A stretch of 64,000 nucleotides of DNA from NCBI GenBank assembly GCA_002450015.1, contig DJYG01000037.1, forward strand, positions 1 to 64,000. The letters are read 5' to 3'. The notes below the pieces were generated by a model. That model made no database searches. It saw only the letters and a list, made by a program, of their open reading frames with translations, and was not told the origin of the DNA. The DNA is from Cyanobacteria bacterium UBA6984. GTDB lineage: Bacteria; Cyanobacteriota; Vampirovibrionia; Gastranaerophilales; Gastranaerophilaceae. Shown one piece after another: positions 9,108 through 18,407 of this stretch. How positions within the stretch are numbered: the stretch's first letter is position 1; every line of letters begins with the position of its first letter. The position numbers and the translations under genes are program-made.

Positions 9108-10284
9108 TGTTAATTTCTTCTAGTGCTCCATCTTCAATTTCATCGTTTTTTTCTTCAATATTATCGTTATTAATCATTAATCTTGCAACAGTTTCAAAAG
9201 CTCTGGTTATAAGTTCATCTGATTCATAATATTTAAATTCACCTAAGCGTCCTGCAAAAAATATATTATGTAAATTTTCGGATTCTTCAAGATATTGCCT
9301 GTATATACTTTGTGATAGTTCGTTGTTTACAGGATAAAATCTTTCGTTTTTTCCTAATTCAAAATCTTCAATATATTCAAAACCTACAATATCTTTGTTA
9401 TTTGAATATATGTTGTTAGGCATTACATTTTTGTAAACATTAGCTCTTATAAAGTCGTAGTCATACGGATAATTATATGTTGCAATTTTTCCAAAATCGG
9501 TTAAGTTCTCATTAAGCTCGACTCTTACGCTTCTATATGGTAATTCTCCATGTTTGTAGTCAAAATATTCATCAATGGAGCCGGTAAAGAAAATTCGGTC
9601 ATATTTTGCAACATTAATTTCTGAAAAATCTGTATTAAGTTTTAATTTAATATTTTTGTGTTTTAGAATATTTTCAATCATGTTTGTCCAGCCGCAAACA
9701 GGAACAGCTTGGTACTTTTCTTTAAAATATCTGTCATCGAGGCTGATAAAAAACGGATAATACGTATCTGCGCAATCAGGTAATGATTCTTCTGAAAGTC
9801 CCCATTGTTTAATTGTATATGGTTTAAACACATTTTCGTAAAAATATTCTGACAAAAATTTTAAATCGTCGTCAAAATTTCTGTGCATTTCAGCCAGAGT
9901 AATTTTTTTATTATAGCCAAATTTAGCAATAAGTTTATTTTCCAACATTTTTGCAAAATCTTCAGGGAAGATTTCGTGCAAAGTTAATAGGCAAAGCGGC
10001 ATAGTTGCACTAAATCCCTGAATTTGTACTAAAGGTCTGAACGTTACAGGGGTTAAATTTGCAAAATTTGATAAATAATCCCATATAAATTTACTGTTTG
10101 TGTGTAAGAAGTTTAAATGTTTTGGCTGAACTAAAATTCCTGAGTCTTTATCCAAATAATCATAATGCATGCCGCCAACGTGAGAAGCTCTATCAATGAC
10201 AGTAACATTTTCTCGTAACTTTGAAGCTATTCTTTCTGCGATAACAGCACCTGTTAATCCTGCCCCTACTACCAAATTGTTCAT
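9091..10284 (-). CDS. Divergent UDP-galactopyranose mutase-like flavoprotein
   Basis: This 397-residue paralogue of the canonical Glf at 28782 keeps the FAD-binding GAGLTGAVIAE and the fold signatures YTIKQWGL and LPYRSV. Active-site signatures differ: GPHIFHTN becomes KHLNFLHTN. The Arg of TARVPVF (Arg174 in the canonical copy, known to be essential in Klebsiella UGM) aligns with Tyr175 here. TRITEHK becomes IRANVYK. Known UGMs convert UDP-Galp to UDP-Galf; this copy may use another substrate or be catalytically altered. A low-complexity Asn/Glu/Asp tail follows about residue 370. It sits in a three-gene minus-strand glycan operon. Confidence 0.8.
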   Translation of the reverse strand: MNNLVVGAGLTGAVIAERIASKLRENVTVIDRASHVGGMHYDYLDKDSGILVQPKHLNFLHTNSKFIWDYLSNFANLTPVTFRPLVQIQGFSATMPLCLLTLHEIFPEDFAKMLENKLIAKFGYNKKITLAEMHRNFDDDLKFLSEYFYENVFKPYTIKQWGLSEESLPDCADTYYPFFISLDDRYFKEKYQAVPVCGWTNMIENILKHKNIKLKLNTDFSEINVAKYDRIFFTGSIDEYFDYKHGELPYRSVRVELNENLTDFGKIATYNYPYDYDFIRANVYKNVMPNNIYSNNKDIVGFEYIEDFELGKNERFYPVNNELSQSIYRQYLEESENLHNIFFAGRLGEFKYYESDELITRAFETVARLMINNDNIEEKNDEIEDGALEEINNDNNE

Positions 10285-10334
10285 AAATTTACTCCTGTAA
10301 AGTTAGTGTACCATGAGCTTGCGTGATATGCATA

Positions 10335-11021
10335 TTAGTCAACAAACCTAAATTTTATAAGCGCCCATATTGCATGAAACCCATCTTTCCAAGTTATCTT
10401 TTTACCTTCAGCATATTCCCTGCCGTAGTAAGAAATAGGTAATTCATACAACCTTGCACCTTTTTTAAGCACTTTTGCCGTTATTTCAGGCTCAAAATCA
10501 AATCGGTTTGACTTAATGTCAATATCTTTTATAAAATCGGCTCTAAAAGCCTTATAGCAAGTTTCCATATCTGTTAATGTGGTATTATATAAAATGTTAG
10601 TTAAAAATGTAAGCAGTTTATTTCCAAGCAGGTGATGAAACATAAAAGCTCTTGAAGGTTTCCCGCCATTTAGCCTTGTTCCGTATGCAACGTCTGCATT
10701 ATCTTCAATTATTAATTTTATTAAGTCTTTGTAATCAGAAGGATCATATTCCAAATCTGCGTCTTGAATAATAACAATATCTCCAGTGGCTTCTTTAAGA
10801 CCTGTTCTTATTGCCGCACCTTTACCTTGGTTTACATCATGATACAAAACTTTATATGGTAAAGTAGCATAAAGTTCTTTTGTTCCGTCAGTTGAACAAT
10901 CGTCAATTAAAATAATTTCTTTTTCTAATCCGCATAAATCAGCATTTTCAACCTTTTTCAAAATTTCATTTAACGTATTCGCTTCGTTAAATATTGGTAT
11001 TAACACTGTTATTTTTTGCAT
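10335..11021 (-). CDS. GT2 polyprenyl-phosphate glycosyltransferase (DPM1-like)
   Basis: This 228-residue family 2 glycosyltransferase lacks membrane helices. It has the nucleotide-binding start VLIPIFNEANTL, the ILIDDCSTDGT motif, QGKGAAIRTG, and the metal-binding DADLEYDP. The size and the TDMETCYKAF segment match the dolichol/undecaprenyl-phosphate sugar transferase (DPM1-like) clade, which charges a lipid carrier with a hexose on the cytoplasmic face. It is the first gene of the minus-strand operon with the glf-like and Rossmann-type genes. Confidence 0.88.
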   Translation of the reverse strand: MQKITVLIPIFNEANTLNEILKKVENADLCGLEKEIILIDDCSTDGTKELYATLPYKVLYHDVNQGKGAAIRTGLKEATGDIVIIQDADLEYDPSDYKDLIKLIIEDNADVAYGTRLNGGKPSRAFMFHHLLGNKLLTFLTNILYNTTLTDMETCYKAFRADFIKDIDIKSNRFDFEPEITAKVLKKGARLYELPISYYGREYAEGKKITWKDGFHAIWALIKFRFVD

Positions 11022-11055
11022 TTTTTATCTCCAAAAATTATAATTAAAAAAAATT

Positions 11056-11084
11056 TTGAATTATTATTATATATATTGTACAAT
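11056..11084 (+). promoter_or_regulatory. Sigma-70-type promoter for the HD-GYP operon
   Basis: TTGAAT (11056-11061) and TACAAT (11079-11084) are separated by 17 nt. The predicted start is near 11091, about 20 nt before the ATG at 11112, with an AAGGA ribosome-binding site between. Confidence 0.6.
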
Positions 11085-11111
11085 AAAAATATAAAAATAT
11101 AAGGATTTAAA

Positions 11112-12863
11112 ATGAATACAACAGGATTAACCGATTTAAAAGACATTGAATATGCAAATAATTTATTAAATACTGCTGTGAAAGAGTTTAATAAAAAGAA
11201 TTTTTCAATGTGTAAAAATTTATTAAATGAAGCGCAGCCGACATTTAAAACAAATAATGACGGAGCAAAAATTTCAATATGTTTAGCATTGGAAGGTGCT
11301 ATTGAATATATTGAGGACAAAAACAAATATGATGATGCTTTGTCATTGTTGGAAGATGCTAAATATCTTGCTACTTATACGCAAGACCATGATGCAAAAA
11401 CATTTTCGGAATATATTTTGGGCATTGTGTATAAACTTGAAAAAAGTTATGATTTGTCTAAACTTCATTTTACAAGTGCAAAAAATTTGGCATTTAAGGG
11501 TGATGATTTGAATTTGCTTGATTTAATTACAGAAAATCTTGAAGAAATTCAATCAATTTCAAACGGTTTGCTTGCAAATAAACGTGATCCGTTGGTAGCA
11601 TTGGTTAAAATAGGTCAATCAGTTTCAGCTGAAACTAATATTGACTCTTTGATAAGAGTAATTGCAGAAGAAACAAAAGAAGCTATTCAAGCCGATCGCT
11701 GTACAGTGTTCCTGTTTGATAAAGAGCATAATGAACTCTGGTCAAAAGTAGCATTAGGTATGGAAAATTCTGAAATAAGATTTCCTGCAGATAAAGGGCT
11801 TGCCGGTCATTGTGTTAAAACAGGTGAAACTATTAACATTAAAGATGCTTACAACGATTCGCGTTTTAACCCTGAAATTGACTATAAGACAGGATATAAA
11901 ACAAAAACCATATTGTGTATGCCGATTAAAAATCTTCAACAAAAAATTATCGGTGCATTTCAAGTTTTAAATAAATTGGAAGGTTATTTTACTGACGAAG
12001 ATGAAGATTTATTGGTAGCAATCGGTTCATCTGCCGGTATTGCATTAGAAAATGCTCAATTGTTTAAAACACAGCAAAAAATGTTGGAAGAACAAAAAAT
12101 AGTATTTGAAAGTTTTATTGAAACACTTGCCGCATCTATTGATGCCCGCGACAAGATTACGGCAGGTCATTCAAGCCGTGTAAGAATGTATTCTTCATTA
12201 ATTGCAAAAGCAATGAATATGACAGAAAATGAAGTCAATATTATTGAAAAAGCTGCAACATTGCACGATATTGGTAAAATTGGTATTAGAGATTCTGTTT
12301 TACAAAAAGAAGGTCGTTTGACTGATGAGGAGTACAAACACATTCAATCTCATGTTGAAATTACTCATGATATTCTTCAAAAAATTCACATGTCAGAAGA
12401 TTTCAAAAAAGTTGCAGAAATAGCTTGTTCTCACCATGAAAAATTTGATGGTACAGGTTATTACAGACATAACAACGGGAAAGAAATTCCTTTGGGCGGA
12501 AGAATTTTGGCAGTATCAGATGTTTTTGATGCTATAACATCAAAAAGACACTATCGTGACAAAATGCCTATTGAAAAAGTTATGGGAATTTTATTAAAAG
12601 ATTCAGGAACTCATTTTGATGGTTCGATTGTTGATGTATTTATGAATTTACGCTGCAATAGTATTATCAAAGTCTTTTTGACTGAAAATCATTTAGAGCT
12701 AAATCCGCAAGATGAAGAATTTTTATCTAAATATACTATGCGGGATTTGTATGATACTTTACAGTTAGAACCTGATACTCTTGATAATACGCAGCAAAAT
12801 TTTATTAGTTTATTTAATACTTATTATTATGGTCAAATGACAAAGGATACTACAAATGATTAA
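11112..12863 (+). CDS. GAF and HD-GYP domain protein, putative c-di-GMP phosphodiesterase
   Basis: This 583-residue cytoplasmic protein has three parts: an N-terminal helical, TPR-like region (about 1-155), a GAF sensor domain (about 170-320, with DRCTVFLFD and LCMPIKN), and an HD-GYP domain. The metal-binding HD is in LHDIGKIGIRD near residue 385, and the signature HHEKFDGTGYY follows, with Tyr where Pro is usual. The family hydrolyses c-di-GMP, lowering its level and favouring motility. It heads a long plus-strand operon; the next gene overlaps it by 8 bp. Confidence 0.9.
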   Translation: MNTTGLTDLKDIEYANNLLNTAVKEFNKKNFSMCKNLLNEAQPTFKTNNDGAKISICLALEGAIEYIEDKNKYDDALSLLEDAKYLATYTQDHDAKTFSEYILGIVYKLEKSYDLSKLHFTSAKNLAFKGDDLNLLDLITENLEEIQSISNGLLANKRDPLVALVKIGQSVSAETNIDSLIRVIAEETKEAIQADRCTVFLFDKEHNELWSKVALGMENSEIRFPADKGLAGHCVKTGETINIKDAYNDSRFNPEIDYKTGYKTKTILCMPIKNLQQKIIGAFQVLNKLEGYFTDEDEDLLVAIGSSAGIALENAQLFKTQQKMLEEQKIVFESFIETLAASIDARDKITAGHSSRVRMYSSLIAKAMNMTENEVNIIEKAATLHDIGKIGIRDSVLQKEGRLTDEEYKHIQSHVEITHDILQKIHMSEDFKKVAEIACSHHEKFDGTGYYRHNNGKEIPLGGRILAVSDVFDAITSKRHYRDKMPIEKVMGILLKDSGTHFDGSIVDVFMNLRCNSIIKVFLTENHLELNPQDEEFLSKYTMRDLYDTLQLEPDTLDNTQQNFISLFNTYYYGQMTKDTTND

Positions 12864-14412
12864 AAAATGTTTGACCTTAATTTTGTTTATTTTTGTGATG
12901 GCACAAATTTCTTTTGCCAAAGAAACTGAAAGACCTGTTTCTACATATAAAGATTTTGAAGCTATGACAATAGATTTGTTAGATTCGTCAATGAAAGAAT
13001 CCCAAACCTCAATAAATTTTAATATTGCAGTATCAAAAATAGAAGCCTTTAGTGACTTTTTAAGGGCAACTGATAAATTTAAGCAAAGTAATGTAAGTGC
13101 TGCTTATGATGATTATAAATATATTTTAGATAATATTAGTGCAAGCGACTTTGGTTATACGTTAATGGCAGGTAAACTCGCTGATTATGGATTTTTCTAT
13201 CTTTCAGATTTAGCTTGCAAAAAAATGTCAGATATAGAAATTACAAAAAATCATGTAGATAATATTCAAAAATTCTTTTATCCAAAGAAAAGACTTCCTT
13301 ATAATGAAGAATTGTATCTTGCAGAAGCGTATTCAAATATAATGTTTAACGAACAAAGCAAAGAAACAATGGAAGAATTGCAGCAAAACAATGATATGTT
13401 AGAAAACTTTGATTATGCTAACTATATATTGGCTTTGGCAGCATTTAAATCAAACAATTTGCAGATAGCCAGACAATATATACAAATTGCAGTTGCACAA
13501 AATCCTCAAAATCTTAATTACAAAATATTGCAAGCGCAAATATACGCAAACGGAATGCGTCCGCAAGATGCAATAAAAGTTGTTAATCAAATAAAAAAAG
13601 AAGACTTAACCGAAGCCGAGCTTCAAAGGCGTGTAAAATCAATCGAACAATATGTTTTGTATAAAAATTCAAAAAAAGATTGGGAAAAAAATTATCATTT
13701 GGGAAATTATTATTTTTATGAAGGTGATTATAATAAATCCGTAAAAGTTTTGCAAAGCGCATTAGGTAAAAATAAATCTTACGATGCAAAAATTAATGCA
13801 TCTTTAAGTACAATATATCTTTCGATGCAAGAGTATGAAAAAGCAAAAAATTCAGCCCAAAAAGCATTAAAAAAAGACAGAAATAATGCTGAAGCCAATT
13901 TAATTCAAGGTAATCTTAATTATCTCAAAGCTAATTACAAAAAAGCAATAAAAAATTATAAAAAAGTTCAAAAAGATAAATCAAAACAGTTAAATGCAGA
14001 AGTTAAGATTGCAAAGTCATTGCAAAAACTGGGAGAAGAAAATAAATCAAAGGCACTTTTTAAAGATGTATTGTCAAAATCTTCAACCGAATATGAAGCA
14101 TATTATAATATCGCGATGTTAGAACCCTATAAACAGCTAACTTATCTGAAAAAAGCCTTAGCTTTAAATATCATATATGTTGATGCCTGGCTGGGATTAG
14201 CAAGATATGAAATTATGAGAGATAATATAAATTTAGCACAGGATTATTTATCTACTGCATATTATATTGACCAAAATGATTTTAGATATTATTATTATCA
14301 AGGGTTGATATATAAAAATAAAGACGATATTCAAACCGCATCCTCATTCTTTAAAAAATGTTTAAAACTAAATCCAAATTGTATTGAAGCACAGAAAGAA
14401 TTAAATCTATGA
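12856..14412 (+). CDS. Exported TPR-repeat protein
   Basis: This 518-residue protein has a clear Sec signal peptide (MIKKC, a hydrophobic core, and ISFA just before a likely cleavage after Ala21). The rest is built of tetratricopeptide-type helical pairs, best seen between residues 280 and 515 (for example GNYYFYEGDYNKSVKVLQSA and LNPNCIEAQKEL). TPRs serve protein-protein contact, so it probably acts as a periplasmic scaffold. It overlaps the HD-GYP gene upstream by 8 bp and the response regulator downstream by 4 bp (ATGA), tying its expression to signalling genes. Confidence 0.8.
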   Translation: MIKKCLTLILFIFVMAQISFAKETERPVSTYKDFEAMTIDLLDSSMKESQTSINFNIAVSKIEAFSDFLRATDKFKQSNVSAAYDDYKYILDNISASDFGYTLMAGKLADYGFFYLSDLACKKMSDIEITKNHVDNIQKFFYPKKRLPYNEELYLAEAYSNIMFNEQSKETMEELQQNNDMLENFDYANYILALAAFKSNNLQIARQYIQIAVAQNPQNLNYKILQAQIYANGMRPQDAIKVVNQIKKEDLTEAELQRRVKSIEQYVLYKNSKKDWEKNYHLGNYYFYEGDYNKSVKVLQSALGKNKSYDAKINASLSTIYLSMQEYEKAKNSAQKALKKDRNNAEANLIQGNLNYLKANYKKAIKNYKKVQKDKSKQLNAEVKIAKSLQKLGEENKSKALFKDVLSKSSTEYEAYYNIAMLEPYKQLTYLKKALALNIIYVDAWLGLARYEIMRDNINLAQDYLSTAYYIDQNDFRYYYYQGLIYKNKDDIQTASSFFKKCLKLNPNCIEAQKELNL

Positions 14413-15065
14413 CAAATGAAAAAAATAATCTTTTAATCATAGAAGACCATGAATTGACCAGATTTGCACTAAAAACTGCATTTGATGGTGCAGAGTTCGT
14501 TGCGAATCTTTATGAAGCAGATTCAGCCGAAAAAGGTATCGAAATATTTCAAAAAGAGCATATAGATTTGATTATAATGGATTTAGGACTTCCAAATATG
14601 AATGGTATTGAAGCTACAAGGACAATTCATTCTCTTAATTCTGATGTGAAAATTATTATATTGACATCTCATAATGATGAAAAAGAAGTTTTAGAAAGCT
14701 TAAAAGCAGGTGCGAATGCATATTGTTCAAAAGAAATTAATCCTCAAAAACTTATAACCGTAGTTCAATCAGTACTGGATGGTGCTGCTTGGTTTGATCC
14801 TGCAATTTCTCATATTGTATTAAAAGCTGCGACAACCCCCCAATCGTATGAGGATACACCAAAGAAAACAGATTATAATCTTACTACAAGAGAAATGCAA
14901 ATACTTAAACTGATAACAGAGGGTTATAGTAATACAGATATTACAAATGAGTTATCATTAAGTATAAATACAATAAAAGTTCATGTAGCAAGCATTTTAC
15001 AAAAATTAGAAGTAAATGACCGTTTACAGGCAGCATTGAAAGCAATAAAAAACAAAATTGTTTAA
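14409..15065 (+). CDS. NarL/FixJ-family response regulator
   Basis: This 218-residue protein has an N-terminal receiver domain with the acidic pair in IIEDHE, phospho-acceptor Asp58 in IIMDLGLPNMNG, and Thr/Lys positions in ILTSHN and CSKE. A LuxR-type helix-turn-helix follows (LTTREMQILKLITEGYSNTD, then SINTIKVHVASILQKL). It would bind DNA on phosphorylation. No histidine kinase lies next to it; a soluble kinase is encoded at 48290. Its ATG overlaps the stop of the TPR gene. Targets are unknown. Confidence 0.92.
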   Translation: MTNEKNNLLIIEDHELTRFALKTAFDGAEFVANLYEADSAEKGIEIFQKEHIDLIIMDLGLPNMNGIEATRTIHSLNSDVKIIILTSHNDEKEVLESLKAGANAYCSKEINPQKLITVVQSVLDGAAWFDPAISHIVLKAATTPQSYEDTPKKTDYNLTTREMQILKLITEGYSNTDITNELSLSINTIKVHVASILQKLEVNDRLQAALKAIKNKIV

Positions 15066-15081
15066 TAATTAAAAGGTGAAA

Positions 15082-15711
15082 ATGGCAGAATTGGCGAAAA
15101 TTTTAATAGTTGATGATAATCCAAAATATTTGGCTGATGCGCTTCCTATGTACGGATACGAAGTTTCTGTTGCAACTGATGGTATTCAAGCTTTAAAAAT
15201 TTTGTCAAAGAGTCCAGATAGTATAAATTTAGTTTTGCTGGATGTGATGATGCCGAATATGAACGGATGGGATACTTTAAAAGCTATTCGCTCAAACGAA
15301 AAAACAAAAACATTACCTGTAATTATGATTACTGCTGTTAGCGAGGAACAAAAAATAGTTTCAGGATTAAAAATAGGTGCTGATGATTATATTGTAAAAC
15401 CTTTCGTCTTGCCTAATTTGTTAGCAAGAATCGAAGCTGTTTTAAGACGTTCTAATTGGAATAAGAAAGAAGTAAAATCAGTAGATATTTCTTTTACTTC
15501 AGATGAACCTGTTGAAATGTTAACTCAACGAGAAAAAGAAGTTCTTTCTCTCGTTGCAAAAGGGGCAAGTAATCATGATATTGCAGAAAAATTATTTTTA
15601 AAAGAAGTTACTGTAAAAACACATCTGAATAGTATTTTTAAAAAACTAAAAGTATCAAACAGAACACAAGCTGTACTGTTGGGTATGCAAATGAATTTAA
15701 TTAACGAATAA
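15082..15711 (+). CDS. Response regulator with LuxR-type output domain
   Basis: This is a 209-residue response regulator. I chose the ATG at 15082 over the GTG at 15076 because AAAGGTG is then a well-placed ribosome-binding site. The receiver domain has VDD at 10-12, phospho-acceptor Asp54 in LLDVMMPNMNGWD, and the conserved Lys in DDYIVKPF. The C-terminal HTH (LTQREKEVLSLVAKGASNHD, EVTVKTHLNSIFKKL) is LuxR-like. The receiver resembles OmpR-type receivers more than the neighbouring NarL-type one, so the two genes are not a simple duplication. Confidence 0.9.
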   Translation: MAELAKILIVDDNPKYLADALPMYGYEVSVATDGIQALKILSKSPDSINLVLLDVMMPNMNGWDTLKAIRSNEKTKTLPVIMITAVSEEQKIVSGLKIGADDYIVKPFVLPNLLARIEAVLRRSNWNKKEVKSVDISFTSDEPVEMLTQREKEVLSLVAKGASNHDIAEKLFLKEVTVKTHLNSIFKKLKVSNRTQAVLLGMQMNLINE

Positions 15712-15735
15712 CAAATAAGGAGACATCAAAAACAA

Positions 15736-16266
15736 ATGAGCAATTACACAAAAGACGAATTAGTTACTTTAGTGCAAGAAAATCCTGAGGAATTTAACAG
15801 ATGGAAACAAGACCAAGAAGAAGTTGATTTGAGTGAAGTTGATTTTTCAAATATAGTATTGACCGGTGTTGATTTTACCGATGTTGATTTGAATTCAAGT
15901 TCTTTTGCGGATTCACATTTAACAGAAGTAAAATTTCAAAATTGTGACTTGACTTCAGTCGATTTTACTCGTTCAAATCTTGTAGAGTGTGATTTTACCG
16001 ATGCAATTTTACCAGGGGCAGATTTTTCTTATGCCGCTGTTAATTATTGTAATTTTAATGATGCAGATATGGCAGGCTGTATTTTTGAGGAAAGTGATTT
16101 ATCAAATTCTGATTTTTCAACTTCGGTAAATATGAGCGCTTGTCGTTTTGATGAAGAAACTGTATGGCCGGAGCAAGACATGTTACCGGAAGATTTTGAT
16201 GCAACTTACAATGACGATTTGTCTTCATTAAAAGATGATGAAGATTCAGCACCTTCCGATTACTAA
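15736..16266 (+). CDS. Pentapeptide-repeat protein
   Basis: This 176-residue protein has central repeats of the A(D/N)LXX type from about residue 30 to 135 (for example VDFTDVDLNSSSF, CDFTDAILPGADF, SDLSNSDFS), predicted to form a right-handed quadrilateral beta-helix. Flanks are acidic and there is no signal peptide. Such proteins often mimic DNA or serve as scaffolds, but the role here is unknown. A TAAGGAGA ribosome-binding site is present. It lies between the response regulators and rsmE in the same operon. Confidence 0.88.
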   Translation: MSNYTKDELVTLVQENPEEFNRWKQDQEEVDLSEVDFSNIVLTGVDFTDVDLNSSSFADSHLTEVKFQNCDLTSVDFTRSNLVECDFTDAILPGADFSYAAVNYCNFNDADMAGCIFEESDLSNSDFSTSVNMSACRFDEETVWPEQDMLPEDFDATYNDDLSSLKDDEDSAPSDY

Positions 16267-16267
16267 T

Positions 16268-17026
16268 ATGCCGCATTTTTTTATTAATACAAAAAATATA
16301 GACAATGACCTTGTAACTATTGATGATAAAGAAAATTATCAGCATATTGCAAGGTCTTTGCGTGCTAAAATAGGCGAAAATCTTAAATTAATAGATGAAA
16401 ATAGAATTCAATATCTGGGTAAAATTATTAATATAGATAAAGGTTCAATAAAGCTTCAAATTGAAAAAAAATACCCATCCGAAAACGATTTGAAATTTGA
16501 TTTATATTTAGCGCAATCACCTCTTAGAAGTGATTGTCAATCTTTTGTTATTGAAAAGGCCACAGAACTTGGTGTTAGAGGAATTTATCCTGTATATACA
16601 GACAATTGTGCAGTTTCAAAAACAGTTATTGAAAAGAAAATTGAAAAATGGCAGCGTATAATGCAAGAAGCTTCTAAACAATGCGAAAGAGCAGATGTAC
16701 CTGAGTGCTATGAATTAACAACAATAGAGGCTCTTTTAAATTCTTCAGATAAATTTACTCGTATAATTGCATTTTGTGAGCGAGATTATAAACTTTCAAT
16801 GAAGGTGTATTTTAGAGAAAATCCTATAAATAAAGAAGAAAAAATCCTAGTATTTGTTGGACCGGAGGGTGGATTTTCAAAGCGGGAGTTTGAAATATTT
16901 AAGAATAATGATATTATAATGTTATCATTGGGTAATTTGATTCTTAGAGCAGAAACGGCTGTTATTGTCGGACTTGGAAATATTATTTATGAATTCTCAA
17001 ATAACAAAGAAAATACTGGAAGATAA
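16268..17026 (+). CDS. rsmE: 16S rRNA (uracil1498-N3)-methyltransferase
   Basis: This SPOUT-class enzyme methylates N3 of U1498 in 16S rRNA using SAM. I start it at the ATG directly after the preceding stop (252 residues, MPHFFINTK); the longer frame from 16235 would overlap the pentapeptide gene. Family motifs are an N-terminal PUA-like region, SPLRSDCQSFVIEKATELGV, VGPEGGFSKREFE, and LGNLILRAETA, which forms the SAM-binding knot. Translation is probably coupled to the upstream gene, as no clear ribosome-binding site is seen. Confidence 0.93.
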   Translation: MPHFFINTKNIDNDLVTIDDKENYQHIARSLRAKIGENLKLIDENRIQYLGKIINIDKGSIKLQIEKKYPSENDLKFDLYLAQSPLRSDCQSFVIEKATELGVRGIYPVYTDNCAVSKTVIEKKIEKWQRIMQEASKQCERADVPECYELTTIEALLNSSDKFTRIIAFCERDYKLSMKVYFRENPINKEEKILVFVGPEGGFSKREFEIFKNNDIIMLSLGNLILRAETAVIVGLGNIIYEFSNNKENTGR

Positions 17027-18407
17027 TGTTGTCAAACAAATATCTTTATTTGCAGGTAAAACAAGAGTTTTACTTGTTGGAGGGGTAATCAGAGATTACA
17101 GTCTTGGTAAAAATAATTTTGACAAAGATATTATTGTAATTAATGAAGATGCACAAAAATTTGCAAAGTATCTTGCAGAAAAATTAGATGCGGCTTTTGT
17201 TGTACTTGATGAATTAAATAATATTTATCGTCTCGTCTTGAAGGATAAAATAAATTTTATTGATATAACTAATCCTATTGAAAATGATTTGCAAAAAGAT
17301 TTAGCGCGCCGTGATTTAAGAATGAATGCAATAGCATTTGATTTAAAAGATAATAAATTTATTGATTTATTTAACGGTTTTGAAGATATAAAAAATTCAC
17401 AGATTAACATAATTTCAGAAAAAAATCTTGCAGATGATGCGCTAAGATTACTTAGAATTTTTAGATTTCAAGCAACCACAGGATTTGAAATAAATAATAA
17501 TTTAAAAGAAATTATTAAAAGGTATTGCAAATTAATAAATAATCCATCAAAAGAACGTGTTCAGTATGAGTTAATGAAGCTTTTTGACGGGGATTATACT
17601 GTAAAAGCTATTAAAAATATGGATGAATGCGGTATATTATGTGAAATATTACCTATTTTTAATGATGTAAAAAAAGTTCCGCCAAATACTCATCATCATT
17701 TGCCACTGATAGGACATTCAATAGAAACGGTAAATCAAATTCAAAATTTTTATAAAATTGCAAATAAAGACGTTAAAGAACATTTAAATTCGGTTGATTT
17801 TGGTGGTTTTAGAAGACTTGCACATTTAAAACTTGCCGGTTTTATGCATGATATAGGAAAATTCAGTTGTTGGACAATAGAAAAAGATACAGGACGTCAT
17901 AGATTTATTAAGCACGAATATATAGGAGCGGAGTTATGTCCTGAAATTTTGCGGAATTTAAAATTTTCAAAAAAGCAAATTGAATATATTGCTGACATGA
18001 TTAAGTATCACATATACCCATCACATGTTATTGCCACAGAAGGATTAAGCGATAAAGTTAAATTAAGATATATAAGAAAAATGAATGCAAATGTGATTGA
18101 TAATATTATTTTGGCTATGTCTGACAGACTATCAGCCAGAGGTGAAGCAGTCACTGAAGAAATGGTTAAAAAAAATATATCAGGTTTGCAAGAATTGCTT
18201 GGTTTTTATCTTAAGATTAAAGATACTTTAAAACCATTACCGAAATTGTTATCAGGTGAAGAAATAATTGATATTACAGGTCTTAAGCCGTCTAAACAAT
18301 TGGGTATTCTTATAGATGCCTTGCAAGAAGAACAGTTTAGCGGGAATATTAATACAAAACTTGAGGCAATTGAATTTATTAAAAATTATTATGTAAACAT
18401 TAAATAA
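16989..18407 (+). CDS. cca: CCA-adding enzyme / poly(A) polymerase family with HD domain
   Basis: This class II tRNA nucleotidyltransferase has about 472 residues. The ATG at 16989 has a GGAA about 10 nt upstream and is preferred over the TTG at 16965. The head domain has VGGVIRDYSLG and the catalytic DKD in NNFDKDIIV, followed by RRDLRMNAIAFD and the neck motif DDALRLLRIFRFQA. A C-terminal HD domain (HDIGKFSCW, near residue 294) suggests phosphohydrolase activity. It probably repairs or adds the CCA end of tRNA. It overlaps rsmE by 38 bp and its stop overlaps that of purA by 8 bp. Confidence 0.9.
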   Translation: MNSQITKKILEDNVVKQISLFAGKTRVLLVGGVIRDYSLGKNNFDKDIIVINEDAQKFAKYLAEKLDAAFVVLDELNNIYRLVLKDKINFIDITNPIENDLQKDLARRDLRMNAIAFDLKDNKFIDLFNGFEDIKNSQINIISEKNLADDALRLLRIFRFQATTGFEINNNLKEIIKRYCKLINNPSKERVQYELMKLFDGDYTVKAIKNMDECGILCEILPIFNDVKKVPPNTHHHLPLIGHSIETVNQIQNFYKIANKDVKEHLNSVDFGGFRRLAHLKLAGFMHDIGKFSCWTIEKDTGRHRFIKHEYIGAELCPEILRNLKFSKKQIEYIADMIKYHIYPSHVIATEGLSDKVKLRYIRKMNANVIDNIILAMSDRLSARGEAVTEEMVKKNISGLQELLGFYLKIKDTLKPLPKLLSGEEIIDITGLKPSKQLGILIDALQEEQFSGNINTKLEAIEFIKNYYVNIK

